From Apostichopus japonicus (Eukaryota > Echinodermata > Holothuroidea > Aspidochirotida > Stichopodidae): DNA of 64,000 bases. Under the pieces are notes generated by a model. The model saw nothing but the letters and a program-made list of their open reading frames with translations. It was not told the origin of the DNA and did no database searches. Positions 41,513 to 57,197 of the stretch are shown here, in pieces. The stretch is from NCBI RefSeq assembly GCF_037975245.1, contig NC_092571.1, positions 8,594,501 to 8,658,500 of the forward strand, read 5' to 3'. Within the stretch, counting starts at the first letter, position 1; each line of letters opens with the position of its first letter. The position numbers were made by a program, and so were the translations under genes.

Positions 41513-44500
41513 TACCGATCAATCGAATGTTCGGTACCGATCAATCGAATGTTCGGTACCGATCAATCGAATGTGCGGTACCGATCAATCATATATGCGG
41601 TACACATCAATCGAATGTTCGGTACCGATCAATCGAATGTGCGGTACCTATTAATCGAATGTGCGGTACCGATCAATCGAATGTGCGGTACCGATCAATC
41701 GAATGTTCGATACCGATCAATCGAATGTGCGGTACCGGACAATCGAAAATGCGGTACCGAACAATCGAATATGCGGTACCGATGAATCGAATGTGCGGTA
41801 CCGATCAATCGAATGTGCGGAACCGATCAATCGAATGTTCGGTACCGTACCGATGAATCGAATGTGCGGTACCTATGAATCGAATGTGCGGTACCGATCT
41901 CCTAATGTGCGATACCGAACAATCGAATGTGCGGTACCGTACCGATGAATCGAATGTGCGGTACCGATGAATCGAATGTGCGGTACCGATCAATCGAATG
42001 TTCGGTACCGATTAATCGCATGTGCGGTACCGATCAATCGAATGTGCGGTATTGATCAATCGAATGTTCGGTACCGATCAATCGAATGTGCGGTACCGAT
42101 CAATCGAATGTTCGTTACCGATCAATCGAATGTGCGGTACCGATCAATCGAATGTTCGTTACCGATCAATCGAATGTGCGGTATTGATCAATCGAATGTT
42201 CGGTACCGATCAATCGAATGTTCGATACCGATCAATCGATTGTGCGGTACCGATGAATCGAATGTGCGGTACCGATCTCCTAATGTGCGATACCGAACAA
42301 TCGAATGTGCGGTACCGTACCGATGAATCGAATGTGCGGTACCGATGAATCGAATGTGCGGTACCGATCAATCGAATGTTCGGTACCGATTAATCGCATG
42401 TGCGGTACCGATCAATCGAATGTGCGGTATTGATCAATCGAATGTTCGGTACCGATCAATCGAATGTGCGGTACCGATCAATCGAATGTTCGTTACCGAT
42501 CAATCGAATGTGCGGTACCGATCAATCGAATGTTCGTTACCGATCAATCGAATGTGCGGTATTGATCAATCGAATGTTCGGTACCGATCAATCGAATGTT
42601 CGATACCGATCAATCGATTGTGCGGTACCGATCAATCGAATGTTCGGTACCGATCAATCGAATGTGCGGTACCGATCAATCGAATGTGCGGTATTGATTA
42701 ATCGAATGTTCGGTACCGATCAATCGAATGTTCGGTACTGATCAATCGAATGTTCGGTACCGATCAATCGAATGTTCGGTACCGATCAATAGAATGTTCG
42801 GTACCGATCAATCGAATGTTCGGTACCGATCAATAGAATGTTCGGTACCGATCAATCGAATGTTCGGTACCGATCAATCGAATGTGCGGTACCAATCAAT
42901 CATATATGCGGTACACATCAATCGAATGTTCGGTACCGATCAATCGAATGTGCGGTACCGATTAATCGAATGTGCGGTACCGATCAATAGAATGTGCGGT
43001 ACCGATCAATCGAATGTTCGATACCGATCAATCGAATGTGCGGTACCGATCAATCGAATGTGCGTTACCGATCAATCGAATGTGCGGTATTGATCAATCG
43101 AATGTGCGGTACCGATCAATCGAATGTTCGGTACCGATCAATCGAATGTACGGTACCGTTCAATCGAATGTTCGGTACCGATCAATCGAATGTGCGTTAC
43201 CGATCAATCGAATGTGCGGTATTGATCAATCGAATGTGCGGTACCGATCAATCGAATGTTCGGTACCGATCAATCGAATGTGCGGTACCGTTCAATCGAA
43301 TGTTCGGTACCGATCAATCGAATGTGCGGTACCGATCAATCGAATGTGCGGTATTGATCAATCGAATGTTCGGTACCGATCAATCGAATGTTCGGTACCG
43401 TACCGATGAATCGAATGTGCGGTACCGATCAATCGAATGTGCGGTACCGATCAACTAATGTGCGATACCGAACAATCGAATGTGCGGTACCGAACAATCG
43501 AATGTGCGGTACCGAACAATCGAATATGCGGTACCGATCAATCAAATGTGCGGTACCGATCAACTAATGTGCGATACCGAACAATCGAATGTGCGGTACC
43601 GTACCGATGAATCGAATGTGCAGTACCGATGAATCGAATGTGCGGTACCGATCAATCGAATGTTCGGTACCGATTAATCGCATGTGCGGTACCGATCAAT
43701 CGAATGTGCGGTATTGATCAATCGAATGTTCGGTACCGATAAATCGAATGTGCGGTACCGATCAATCGAATGTTCGTTACCGATCAATCGAATGTTCGGT
43801 ACCGATCAATCGAATGTTCGTTACCGATCAATCGAATGTGCGGTATTGATCAATCGAATGTTCGGTACCGATCAATCGAATGTTCGTTACCGATCAATCG
43901 AATGTGCGGTATTGATCAATCGAATGTTCGGTACCGATCAATCGAATGTGCGGTACCGATCAATCGAATGTTCAGTATTGATTAATCGAATGTTCGGTAC
44001 CGATCAATCGAATGTTCGGTACCGATCAATCGAATGTTCGGTATCGATCAATCGAATGTTCGGTACCGATCAATCGAATGTTCGGTACCGATCTATAGAA
44101 TGTTCGGTACCGATCAATCGAATGTTCGGTACCGATCAATCGAATGTTCGGTACCGATCAATCGAATGTGCGGTAACGATCAATCATATATGCGGTACAC
44201 ATCAATCGAATGTTCGGTACCGATCAATCGAATGTTCGGTACCTATTAATCGAATGTGCGGTACCGATCAATCGAATGTGCGGTACCGATCAATCGAATG
44301 TTCGATACCGATCAATCGAATGTGCGGTACCGGACAATCGAAAATGCGGTACCGAACAATCGAATATGCGGTACCGATGAATCGAATGTGCGGTACCGAT
44401 CAATCGAATGTGCGGAACCGATCAATCGAATGTTCGGTACCGTACCGATGAATCGAATGTGCGGTACCGATGAATCGAATGTGCGGTACCGATCAACTAA

Positions 44501-46561
44501 TGTGCGATACCGAACAATCGAATGTTCGGTACCGTACCGATGAATCAAATGTGCGGTACCGATGAATCGAATGTGCGGTACCGATCAATCGAATGTTCGG
44601 TACCGATTAATCGCATGTGCGGTACCGATCAATCGAATGTGCGGTATTGATCAATCGAATGTGCGGTACCGGACAATCGAAAATGCGGTACCGAACAATC
44701 GAATATGCGGTACCGATCAATCGAATGTGCGGTACCGATCAATCGAATGTGCGGAACCGATCAATCGAATGTTCGGTACCGTACCGATGAATCGAATGTG
44801 CGGTACCGATGAATCGAATGTGCGGTACCGATCAACTAATGTGCGATACCGAACAATCGAATGTTCGGTACCGTACCGATGAATCGAATGTGCGGTACCG
44901 ATGAATCAAATGTGCGGTACCGATCAATCGAATGTTCGGTACCGATTAATCGCATGTGCGGTACCGATCAATCGAATGTGCGGTATTGATCAATCGAATG
45001 TTCGGTACCGATCAATCGAATGTGCGGTACCGATCAATCGAATGTTCGTTTCCGATCAATCGAATGTGCGGTACCGATCAATCGAATGTTCGTTACCGAT
45101 CAATCGAATGTGCGGTATTGATCAATCGAATGTTCGGTACCGATCAATCGAATGTTCGGTACCGATCAATCGATTGTGCGGTACCGATCAATCGAATGTT
45201 CGGTACCGATCAATCGAATGTGCGGTACCGATCAATCGAATGTGCGGTATTGATTAATCGAATGTTCGGTACCGATCAATCGAATGTTCGGTACTGATCA
45301 ATCGAATGTTCGGTACCGATCAATCGAATGTTCGGTACCGATCAATAGAATGTTCGGTACCGATCAATCGAATGTTCGGTACCAATCAATAGAATGTTCG
45401 GTACCGATCAATCGAATGTTCGGTACCGATCAATCGAATGTGCGGTACCAATCAATCATATATGCGGTACACATCAATCGAATGTTCGGTACCGATCAAT
45501 CGAATGTGCGGTACCGATTAATCGAATGTGCGGTACCGATCAATAGAATGTGCGGTACCGATCAATCGAATGTTCGATACCGATCAATCGAATGTGCGGT
45601 ACCGAACAATCGAATATGCGGTACCGATCAATCGAATGTGCGGTACCGATCAATCGAATGTGCGGTACCGATCAACTAATGTGCGGTACCGAACAATCGA
45701 ATGTTCGGTACCGTACCGATGAATCGAATGTGCGGTACCGATCAATCGAATGTGCGGTACCGATCAATCGAATGTTCGCTACCGATCAATCGAATGTGCG
45801 GTACCGATCAATCGAATGTGCGTTATTGATCAATCGAATGTGCGGTACCGATCAATCGAATGTGCGGTACCGAACAATCGAATGTGCGGTACCGAGCAAT
45901 CGAATGTGCGGTACCGATCAATCGAATGTGCTGTACCGATCAATCGAATGTGCGGTACCGATCAATCGAATGTGCGGTACCGATCAATCGAATGTGCGGT
46001 ACGGATCAACTAATGTGCGATACCGAACAATCGAATGTGCGGTACCGATCAATCGAATGTGCGTTACCGATCAATCGAATGTGCGGTATTGATCAATCGA
46101 ATGTGCGGTACCGATCAATCGAATGTTCGGTACCGATCAATCGAATGTGCGGTACCGTTCAATCGAATGTTCGGTACCGATCAATCGAATGTGCGGTACC
46201 GATCAATCGAATGTGCGGTATTGATCAATCGAATGTTCGGTACCGATCAATCGAATGTTCGGTACCGATCAATCGAATGTTCGGTACCGATCAATCATAT
46301 ATGCGGTACACATCAATCGAATGTGCGGTACCGATCAATCGAATGTGCGGTACCGATCAATCGAATGTGCGGTATTGATCAATCGAATGTTCGGTACCGA
46401 TCAATCGAATGTGCGGTACCGATCAATCGAATGTGCGGAACCGATCAATCGAATGTTCGGTACCGTACCGATGAATCGAATGTGCGGTACCGATCAATCG
46501 AATGTGCGGTACCGATCAACTAATGTGCGATACCGAACAATCGAATGTGCGGTACCGAACA
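41513..46561 (+). repeat. Dispersed HOR block, right copy
   Basis: This is the counterpart of 32830-37430, expanded by 426 bp and one extra monomer. Shared rare monomers include GTACGGTACCGTTCAAT (GTGCGG changed to GTACGG), TTCGTTTCCGATC and the GATCTCCTAATG marker, which argues for segmental duplication and against chance convergence of variants. Confidence 0.75.
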
Positions 46562-47428
46562 ATCGAATGTGCGGTACCGAACAATCGAATATGCGGTACC
46601 GATCAATCAAATGTGCGGTACCGATCAACTAATGTGCGATACCGAACAATCGAATGTTCGGTACCGTACCGAACAATCGAATATGCGGTACCGATCAATC
46701 GAATGTGCGGTACCGATCAATCGAATGTTCGGTACCGATCAATCGCATGTTCGGTACCGATCAATCGAATGTGCGGTATTGATCAATCGAATGTGCGGTA
46801 CCGATCAATCGAATGTGCGGTACCGATCAATCGAATGTTCGGTACCGATCAATCGAATGTGCGGTATTGATCAATCGAATGTTCGGTACCGATCAATCGA
46901 ATGTTCGGTATCGATCAATCGAATGTTCGGTACCGATCAATCGAATGTTCGGTACCGATCTATAGAATGTTCGGTACCGATCAATCGAATGTTCGGTACC
47001 GATCAATCGAATGTTCGGTACCGATCAATCGAATGTGCGGTACCGATCAATCATATATGCGGTACACATCAATCGAATGTTCGGTACCGATCAATCGAAT
47101 GTGCGGTACCTATTAATCGAATGTGCGGTACCGATCAATCGAATGTGCGGTACCGATCAATCGAATGTTCGATACCGATCAATCGAATGTGCGGTACCGG
47201 ACAATCGAAAATGCGGTACCGAACAATCGAATATGCGGTACCGATGAATCGAATATGCGGTACCGATCAATCGAATGTGCGGAACCGATCAATCGAATGT
47301 TCGGTACCGTACCGATGAATCGAATGTGCGGTACCGATGAATCGAATGTGCGGTACCGATCAACTAATGTGCGATACCGAACAATCGAATGTTCGGTACC
47401 GTACCGATGAATCGAATGTGCGGTACCG

Positions 47429-49884
47429 ATGAATCGAATGTGCGGTACCGATCAATCGAATGTTCGGTACCGATTAATCGCATGTGCGGTACCGATCAAT
47501 CGAATGTGCGGTATTGATCAATCGAATGTGCGGTACCGGACAATCGAAAATGCGGTACCGAACAATCGAATATGCGGTACCGATGAATCGAATGTGCGGT
47601 ACCGATCAATCGAATGTGCGGAACCGATCAATCGAATGTTCGGTACCGTACCGATGAATCGAATGTGCGGTACCGATGAATCGAATGTGCGGTACCGATC
47701 AACTAATGTGCGATACCGAACAATCGAATGTTCGGTACCGTACCGATGAATCGAATGTGCGGTACTGATGAATCGAATGTGCGGTACCGATCAATCGAAT
47801 GTTCGGTACCGATCAATCGCATGTGCGGTACCGATCAATCGAATGTGCGGTATTGATCAATCGAATGTTCGGTACCGATCAATCGAATGTGCGGTACCGA
47901 TCAATCGAATGTTCGGTACCGATCAATCGAATGTGCGGTATTGATCAATCGAATGTTCGGTACCGATCAATCGAATGTTCGGTATCGATCAATCGAATGT
48001 TCGGTACCGATCAATCGAATGTTCGGTACCGATCTATAGAATGTTCGGTACCGATCAATCGAATGTTCGGTACCGATCAATCGAATGTTCGGTACCGATC
48101 AATCGAATGTGCGGTACCGATCAATCATATATGCGGTACACATCAATCGAATGTTCGGTACCGATCAATCGAATGTGCGGTACCTATTAATCGAATGTGC
48201 GGTACCGATCAATCGAATGTGCGGTACCGATCAATCGAATGTTCGATACCGATCAATCGAATGTGCGGTACCGGACAATCGAAAATGCGGTACCGAACAA
48301 TCGAATATGCGGTACCGATGAATCGAATGTGCGGTACCGATCAATCGAATGTGCGGAACCGATCAATCGAATGTTCGGTACCGTACCGATGAATCGAATG
48401 TGCGGTACCGATGAATCGAATGTGCGGTACCGATCAACTAATGTGCGATACCGAACAATCGAATGTTCGGTACCGTACCGATGAATCGAATGTGCGGTAC
48501 CGATGAATCGAATGTGCGGTACCGATCAATCGAATGTTCGGTACCGATTAATCGCATGTGCGGTACCGATCAATCGAATGTGCGGTATTGATCAATCGAA
48601 TGTGCGGTACCGGACAATCGAAAATGCGGTACCGAACAATCGAATATGCGGTACCGATGAATCGAATGTGCGGTACCGATCAATCGAATGTGCGGAACCG
48701 ATCAATCGAATGTTCGGTACCGTACCGATGAATCGAATGTGCGGTACCGATCAACTAATGTGCGATACCGAACAATCGAATGTTCGGTACCGTACCGATG
48801 AATCGAATGTGCGGTACCGATGAATCGAATGTGCGGTACCGATCAATAGAATGTTCGGTACCGATTAATCGCATGTGCGGTACCGATCAATCGAATGTGC
48901 GGTATTGATCAATCGAATGTTCGGTACCGATCAATCGAATGTGCGGTACCGATCAATCGAATGTTCGTTACCGATCAATCGAATGTGCGGTACCGATCAA
49001 TCGAATGTTCGTTACCGATCAATCGAATGTGCGGTATTGATCAATCGAATGTTCGGTACCGATCAATCGAATGTTCGGTACCGATCAATCGATTGTGCGG
49101 TACCGATCAATCGAATGTTCGGTACCGATCAATAGAATGTGCGGTACCGATCAATCGAATGTGCGGTATTGATTAATCGAATGTTCGGTACCGATCAATC
49201 GAATGTTCGGTACTGATCAATCGAATGTTCGGTACCGATCAATCGAATGTTCGGTACCGATCAATAGAATGTTCGGTACCGATCAATCGAATGTTCGGTA
49301 CCGATCAATCGAATGTGCGGTATTGATCAATCGAATGTTCGGTACCGATCAATCGAATGTTCGGTATCGATCAATCGAATGTTCGGTACCGATCAATCGA
49401 ATGTTCGGTACCGATCTATAGAATGTTCGGTACCGATCAATCGAATGTTCGGTACCGATCAATCGAATGTTCGGTACCGATCAATCGAATGTGCGGTACC
49501 GATCAATCATATATGCGGTACACATCAATCGAATGTTCGGTACCGATCAATCGAATGTGCGGTACCTATTAATCGAATGTGCGGTACCGATCAATCGAAT
49601 GTGCGGTACCGATCAATCGAATGTTCGATACCGATCAATCGAATGTGCGGTACCGGACAATCGAAAATGCGGTACCGAACAATCGAATATGCGGTACCGA
49701 TGAATCGAATGTGCGGTACCGATCAATCGAATGTGCGGAACCGATCAATCGAATGTTCGGTACCGTACCGATGAATCGAATGTGCGGTACCGATGAATCG
49801 AATGTGCGGTACCGATCAACTAATGTGCGATACCGAACAATCGAATGTTCGGTACCGTACCGATGAATCGAATGTGCGGTACCG
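47429..49884 (+). repeat. Composite HOR copy 1 (2456 bp)
   Basis: This copy is made of a 1074-bp and a 1382-bp sub-block that begin with the same variant order. The rare monomer GATCTATAGAATG (near 48033 and 49411) is shared with the neighbouring copies. The next copy starts at 49885. Confidence 0.8.
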
Positions 49885-52186
49885 ATGAATCGAATGTGCG
49901 GTACCGATCAATCGAATGTTCGGTACCGATTAATCGCATGTGCGGTACCGATCAATCGAATGTGCGGTATTGATCAATCGAATGTGCGGTACCGGACAAT
50001 CGAAAATGCGGTACCGAACAATCGAATATGCGGTACCGATGAATCGAATGTGCGGTACCGATCAATCGAATGTGCGGAACCGATCAATCGAATGTTCGGT
50101 ACCGTACCGATGAATCGAATGTGCGGTACCGATGAATCGAATGTGCGGTACCGATCAACTAATGTGCGATACCGAACAATCGAATGTTCGGTACCGTACC
50201 GATGAATCGAATGTGCGGTACTGATGAATCGAATGTGCGGTACCGATCAATCGAATGTTCGGTACCGATCAATCGCATGTGCGGTACCGATCAATCGAAT
50301 GTGCGGTATTGATCAATCGAATGTTCGGTACCGATCAATCGAATGTGCGGTACCGATCAATCGAATGTTCGGTACCGATCAATCGAATGTGCGGTATTGA
50401 TCAATCGAATGTTCGGTACCGATCAATCGAATGTTCGGTATCGATCAATCGAATGTTCGGTACCGATCAATCGAATGTTCGGTACCGATCTATAGAATGT
50501 TCGGTACCGATCAATCGAATGTTCGGTACCGATCAATCGAATGTTCGGTACCGATCAATCGAATGTGCGGTACCGATCAATCATATATGCGGTACACATC
50601 AATCGAATGTTCGGTACCGATCAATCGAATGTGCGGTACCTATTAATCGAATGTGCGGTACCGATCAATCGAATGTGCGGTACCGATCAATCGAATGTTC
50701 GATACCGATCAATCGAATGTGCGGTACCGGACAATCGAAAATGCGGTACCGAACAATCGAATATGCGGTACCGATGAATCGAATGTGCGGTACCGATCAA
50801 TCGAATGTGCGGAACCGATCAATCGAATGTTCGGTACCGTACCGATGAATCGAATGTGCGGTACCGATGAATCGAATGTGCGGTACCGATCAACTAATGT
50901 GCGATACCGAACAATCGAATGTTCGGTACCGTACCGATGAATCGAATGTGCGGTACCGATGAATCGAATGTGCGGTACCGATCAATCGAATGTTCGGTAC
51001 CGATTAATCGCATGTGCGGTACCGATCAATCGAATGTGCGGTATTGATCAATCGAATGTGCGGTACCGGACAATCGAAAATGCGGTACCGAACAATCGAA
51101 TATGCGGTACCGATGAATCGAATGTGCGGTACCGATCAATCGAATGTGCGGAACCGATCAATCGAATGTTCGGTACCGTACCGATGAATCGAATGTGCGG
51201 TACCGATCAACTAATGTGCGATACCGAACAATCGAATGTTCGGTACCGTACCGATGAATCGAATGTGCGGTACCGATGAATCGAATGTGCGGTACCGATC
51301 AATAGAATGTTCGGTACCGATTAATCGCATGTGCGGTACCGATCAATCGAATGTGCGGTATTGATCAATCGAATGTTCGGTACCGATCAATCGAATGTGC
51401 GGTACCGATCAATCGAATGTTCGTTACCGATCAATCGAATGTGCGGTACCGATCAATCGAATGTTCGTTACCGATCAATCGAATGTGCGGTATTGATCAA
51501 TCGAATGTTCGGTACCGATCAATCGAATGTTCGGTACCGATCAATCGATTGTGCGGTACCGATCAATCGAATGTTCGGTACCGATCAATAGAATGTGCGG
51601 TACCGATCAATCGAATGTGCGGTATTGATTAATCGAATGTTCGGTACCGATCAATCGAATGTTCGGTACTGATCAATCGAATGTTCGGTACCGATCAATC
51701 GAATGTTCGGTACCGATCAATAGAATGTTCGGTACCGATCAATCGAATGTTCGGTACCGATCAATCGAATGTGCGGTATTGATCAATCGAATGTTCGGTA
51801 CCGATCAATCGAATGTTCGGTATCGATCAATCGAATGTGCGGTACCGATCAATCGAATGTGCGGTACCTATTAATCGAATGTGCGGTACCGATCAATCGA
51901 ATGTGCGGTACCGATCAATCGAATGTTCGATACCGATCAATCGAATGTGCGGTACCGGACAATCGAAAATGCGGTACCGAACAATCGAATATGCGGTACC
52001 GATGAATCGAATGTGCGGTACCGATCAATCGAATGTGCGGAACCGATCAATCGAATGTTCGGTACCGTACCGATGAATCGAATGTGCGGTACCGATGAAT
52101 CGAATGTGCGGTACCGATCAACTAATGTGCGATACCGAACAATCGAATGTTCGGTACCGTACCGATGAATCGAATGTGCGGTACCG
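49885..52186 (+). repeat. Composite HOR copy 2 (2302 bp)
   Basis: The offset from copy 1 is 2456 bp until about 51.8 kb. The second sub-block is then 1228 bp where copy 1 has 1382 bp, because seven monomers including the CATATATG landmark are missing around 51830. Otherwise the order of variants is the same as far as I compared. Confidence 0.8.
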
Positions 52187-54200
52187 ATGAATCGAATGTG
52201 CGGTACCGATCAATCGAATGTTCGGTACCGATTAATCGCATGTGCGGTACCGATCAATCGAATGTGCGGTATTGATCAATCGAATGTGCGGTACCGGACA
52301 ATCGAAAATGCGGTACCGAACAATCGAATATGCGGTACCGATGAATCGAATGTGCGGTACCGATCAATCGAATGTGCGGAACCGATCAATCGAATGTTCG
52401 GTACCGTACCGATGAATCGAATGTGCGGTACCGATGAATCGAATGTGCGGTACCGATCAACTAATGTGCGATACCGAACAATCGAATGTTCGGTACCGTA
52501 CCGATGAATCGAATGTGCGGTACTGATGAATCGAATGTGCGGTACCGATCAATCGAATGTTCGGTACCGATCAATCGCATGTGCGGTACCGATCAATCGA
52601 ATGTGCGGTATTGATCAATCGAATGTTCGGTACCGATCAATCGAATGTGCGGTACCGATCAATCGAATGTTCGGTACCGATCAATCGAATGTGCGGTATT
52701 GATCAATCGAATGTTCGGTACCGATCAATCGAATGTTCGGTATCGATCAATCGAATGTTCGGTACCGATCAATCGAATGTTCGGTACCGATCTATAGAAT
52801 GTTCGGTACCGATCAATCGAATGTTCGGTACCGATCAATCGAATGTTCGGTACCGATCAATCGAATGTGCGGTACCGATCAATCATATATGCGGTACACA
52901 TCAATCGAATGTTCGGTACCGATCAATCGAATGTGCGGTACCTATTAATCGAATGTGCGGTACCGATCAATCGAATGTGCGGTACCGATCAATCGAATGT
53001 TCGATACCGATCAATCGAATGTGCGGTACCGGACAATCGAAAATGCGGTACCGAACAATCGAATATGCGGTACCGATGAATCGAATGTGCGGTACCGATC
53101 AATCGAATGTGCGGAACCGATCAATCGAATGTTCGGTACCGTACCGATGAATCGAATGTGCGGTACCGATGAATCGAATGTGCGGTACCGATCAACTAAT
53201 GTGCGATACCGAACAATCGAATGTTCGGTACCGTACCGATGAATCGAATGTGCGGTACCGATGAATCGAATGTGCGGTACCGATCAATCGAATGTTCGGT
53301 ACCGATTAATCGCATGTGCGGTACCGATCAATCGAATGTGCGGTATTGATCAATCGAATGTGCGGTACCGGACAATCGAAAATGCGGTACCGAACAATCG
53401 AATATGCGGTACCGATGAATCGAATGTGCGGTACCGATCAATCGAATGTGCGGAACCGATCAATCGAATGTTCGGTACCGTACCGATGAATCGAATGTGC
53501 GGTACCGATCAACTAATGTGCGATACCGAACAATCGAATGTTCGGTACCGTACCGATGAATCGAATGTGCGGTACCGATGAATCGAATGTGCGGTACCGA
53601 TCAATAGAATGTTCGGTACCGATTAATCGCATGTGCGGTACCGATCAATCGAATGTGCGGTATTGATCAATCGAATGTTCGGTACCGATCAATCGAATGT
53701 GCGGTACCGATCAATCGAATGTTCGTTACCGATCAATCGAATGTGCGGTACCGATCAATCGAATGTTCGTTACCGATCAATCGAATGTGCGGTATTGATC
53801 AATCGAATGTTCGGTACCGATCAATCGAATGTTCGGTACCGATCAATCGATTGTGCGGTACCGATCAATCGAATGTTCGGTACCGATCAATAGAATGTGC
53901 GGTACCGATCAATCGAATGTGCGGTATTGATTAATCGAATGTTCGGTACCGATCAATCGAATGTTCGGTACTGATCAATCGAATGTTCGGTACCGATCAA
54001 TCGAATGTTCGGTACCGATCAATAGAATGTTCGGTACCGATCAATCGAATGTTCGGTACCGATCAATAGAATGTTCGGTACCGATCAATCGAATGTTCGG
54101 TACCGATCAATCGAATGTGCGGTACCAATCAATCATATATGCGGTACCGAGCAATCGAATGTTCGGTACCGATCAATCGAATGTGCGGTACCGATTAATC
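52187..54200 (+). repeat. Composite HOR copy 3 (partial)
   Basis: This follows copy 2 at offset 2302. After about 54.0 kb it continues into the arrangement seen at 39.4-39.7 kb, including CATATATGCGGTACCGAGC at 54130 (compare 39602), and not into another composite copy. Confidence 0.75.
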
Positions 54201-54239
54201 GAATGTGCGGTACCGATCAATAGAATGTGCGGTACCGAT

Positions 54240-55085
54240 CAATCGAATGTTCGGTACCGATCAATCGAATGTTCGCTACCGATCAATAGAATGTTCGGTA
54301 CCGATCAATCGAATGTGCGTTATTGATCAATCGAATGTGCGGTACCGATCAATCGAATGTGCGGTACCGAACAATCGAATGTGCGGTACCGAGCAATCGA
54401 ATGTGCGGTACCGATCAATCGAATGTGCTGTACCGATCAATCGAATGTGCGGTACCGATCAATCGAATGTGCGGTACCGATCAATCGAATGTGCGGTACG
54501 GATCAACTAATGTGCGATACCGAACAATCGAATGTGCGGTACCGATCAATCGAATGTGCGTTACCGATCAATCGAATGTGCGGTATTGATCAATCGAATG
54601 TGCGGTACCGATCAATCGAATGTTCGGTACCGATCAATCGAATGTGCGGTACCGTTCAATCGAATGTTCGGTACCGATCAATCGAATGTGCGGTACCGAT
54701 CAATCGAATGTGCGGTATTGATCAATCGAATGTTCGGTACCGATCAATCGAATGTTCGGTACCGATCAATCGAATGTTCGGTACCGATCAATAGAATGTT
54801 CGGTACCGATCAATAGAATGTTCGGTACCGATCAATCGAATGTGCGGTACCGATCAATCATATATGCGGTACACATCAATCGAATGTGCGGTACCGATCA
54901 ATCGAATGTGCGTTATTGATCAATCGAATGTGCGGTACCGATCAATCGAATGTGCGGTACCGATTAATCGAATGTGCGGTACCGAGCAATCGAATGTTCG
55001 GTACCGATCAATCGAATGTGCTGTACCGATCAATCGAATGTGCGGTACCGATCAATCGAATGTGCGGTACCGATCAATCGAATGT
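54240..55085 (+). repeat. HOR pair with period 1759, left copy
   Basis: This matches 55999-56844 at offset 1759, including the TTCGCTACC then CAATAGAATG then GCGTTATTG series and the GAACAAT and GAGCAAT series. It diverges at 55086, where one copy reads GTTCGGTACC and the other GTGCGGTACGGATCAAC. Confidence 0.75.
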
Positions 55086-55998
55086 TCGGTACCGATCAAT
55101 AGAATGTTCGGTACCGATCAATAGAATGTTCGGTACCGATCAATCGAATGTGCGGTACCGATCAATCATATATGCGGTACACATCAATCGAATGTGCGGT
55201 ACCGATCAATCGAATGTTCGGTACCGATCAATCGAATGTTCGGTACCGATCAATCGAATGTGCGGTATTGATCAATCGAATGTTCGGTACCGATCAATCG
55301 AATGTTCGGTACCGATCAATCGAATGTTCGGTACCGATCAATCGAATGTTCGGTACCGATCAATAGAATGTTCGGTACCGATCAATCGAATGTTCGGTAC
55401 CGATCAATAGAATGTTCGGTACCGATCAATCGAATGTTCGGTACCGATCAATCGAATGTGCGGTACCAATCAATCATATATGCCGTACCGATCAATCGAA
55501 TGTGCGGTACCGATCAATCGAATGTTCGGTACCGATCAATCGAATGTTCGGTACCGATCAATCGAATGTTCGGTACCGATCAATCGAATGTTCTGTACCG
55601 ATCAATCGAATGTGCCGTACCGATCAATCGAATGTTCGGTACCGATCAATCGAATGTTCGGTACCGATCAATCGAATGTTCGGTACCGGTCAATCGAATG
55701 TTCGGTACCGATCAATCGAATGTTCCGTACCGATCAATCGAATGTGCCGTACCGATCAATCGAATGTGCGGTACCGATCAATCGAATGTTCGTTACCGAT
55801 CAATCGAATGTGCGGTATTGATCAATCGAATGTTCGGTACCGATCAATCGAATGTTCGGTACCGATTAATCGATTGTGCGGTACCGATCAATCGAATGTG
55901 CGGTACCGATCAATCGAATGTGCGGTACCGATCAATCGAATGTGCGGTATTGATTAATCGAATGTTCGGTACCGATCAATCGAATGTGCGGTACTGAT

Positions 55999-56844
55999 CA
56001 ATCGAATGTTCGGTACCGATCAATCGAATGTTCGCTACCGATCAATAGAATGTTCGGTACCGATCAATCGAATGTGCGTTATTGATCAATCGAATGTGCG
56101 GTACCGATCAATCGAATGTGCGGTACCGAACAATCGAATGTGCGGTACCGAGCAATCGAATGTGCGGTACCGATCAATCGAATGTGCTGTACCGATCAAT
56201 CGAATGTGCGGTACCGATCAATCGAATGTGCGGTACCGATCAATCGAATGTGCGGTACGGATCAACTAATGTGCGATACCGAACAATCGAATGTGCGGTA
56301 CCGATCAATCGAATGTGCGTTACCGATCAATCGAATGTGCGGTATTGATCAATCGAATGTGCGGTACCGATCAATCGAATGTTCGGTACCGATCAATCGA
56401 ATGTGCGGTACCGTTCAATCGAATGTTCGGTACCGATCAATCGAATGTGCGGTACCGATCAATCGAATGTGCGGTATTGATCAATCGAATGTTCGGTACC
56501 GATCAATCGAATGTTCGGTACCGATCAATCGAATGTTCGGTACCGATCAATAGAATGTTCGGTACCGATCAATAGAATGTTCGGTACCGATCAATCGAAT
56601 GTGCGGTACCGATCAATCATATATGCGGTACACATCAATCGAATGTGCGGTACCGATCAATCGAATGTGCGTTATTGATCAATCGAATGTGCGGTACCGA
56701 TCAATCGAATGTGCGGTACCGATTAATCGAATGTGCGGTACCGAGCAATCGAATGTGCGGTACCGATCAATCGAATGTGCTGTACCGATCAATCGAATGT
56801 GCGGTACCGATCAATCGAATGTGCGGTACCGATCAATCGAATGT
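55999..56844 (+). repeat. HOR pair with period 1759, right copy
   Basis: This is the second copy of 54240-55085. It differs by few substitutions, for example GTGCGG where the left copy has GTTCGG at about 54988. Confidence 0.75.
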
Positions 56845-57197
56845 GCGGTACGGATCAACTAATGTGCGATACCGAACAATCGAATGTGCGGTACCGATCA
56901 ATCGAATGTGCGTTACCGATCAATCGAATGTTCGGTATTGATCAATCGAATGTGCGGTACCGATCAATCGAATGTTCGGTACCGATCAATCGAATGTGCG
57001 GTACCGTTCAATCGAATGTTCGGTACCGATCAATCGAATGTGCGGTACCGATCAATCGAATGTTCGGTACCGATCAATCGAATGTTCGGTACCGATCAAT
57101 CGAATGTTCGGTACCGATCAATCGAATGTTCGGTACCGATCAATAGAATGTTCGGTACCGATCAATAGAATGTTCGGTACCGATCAATCGAATGTGC

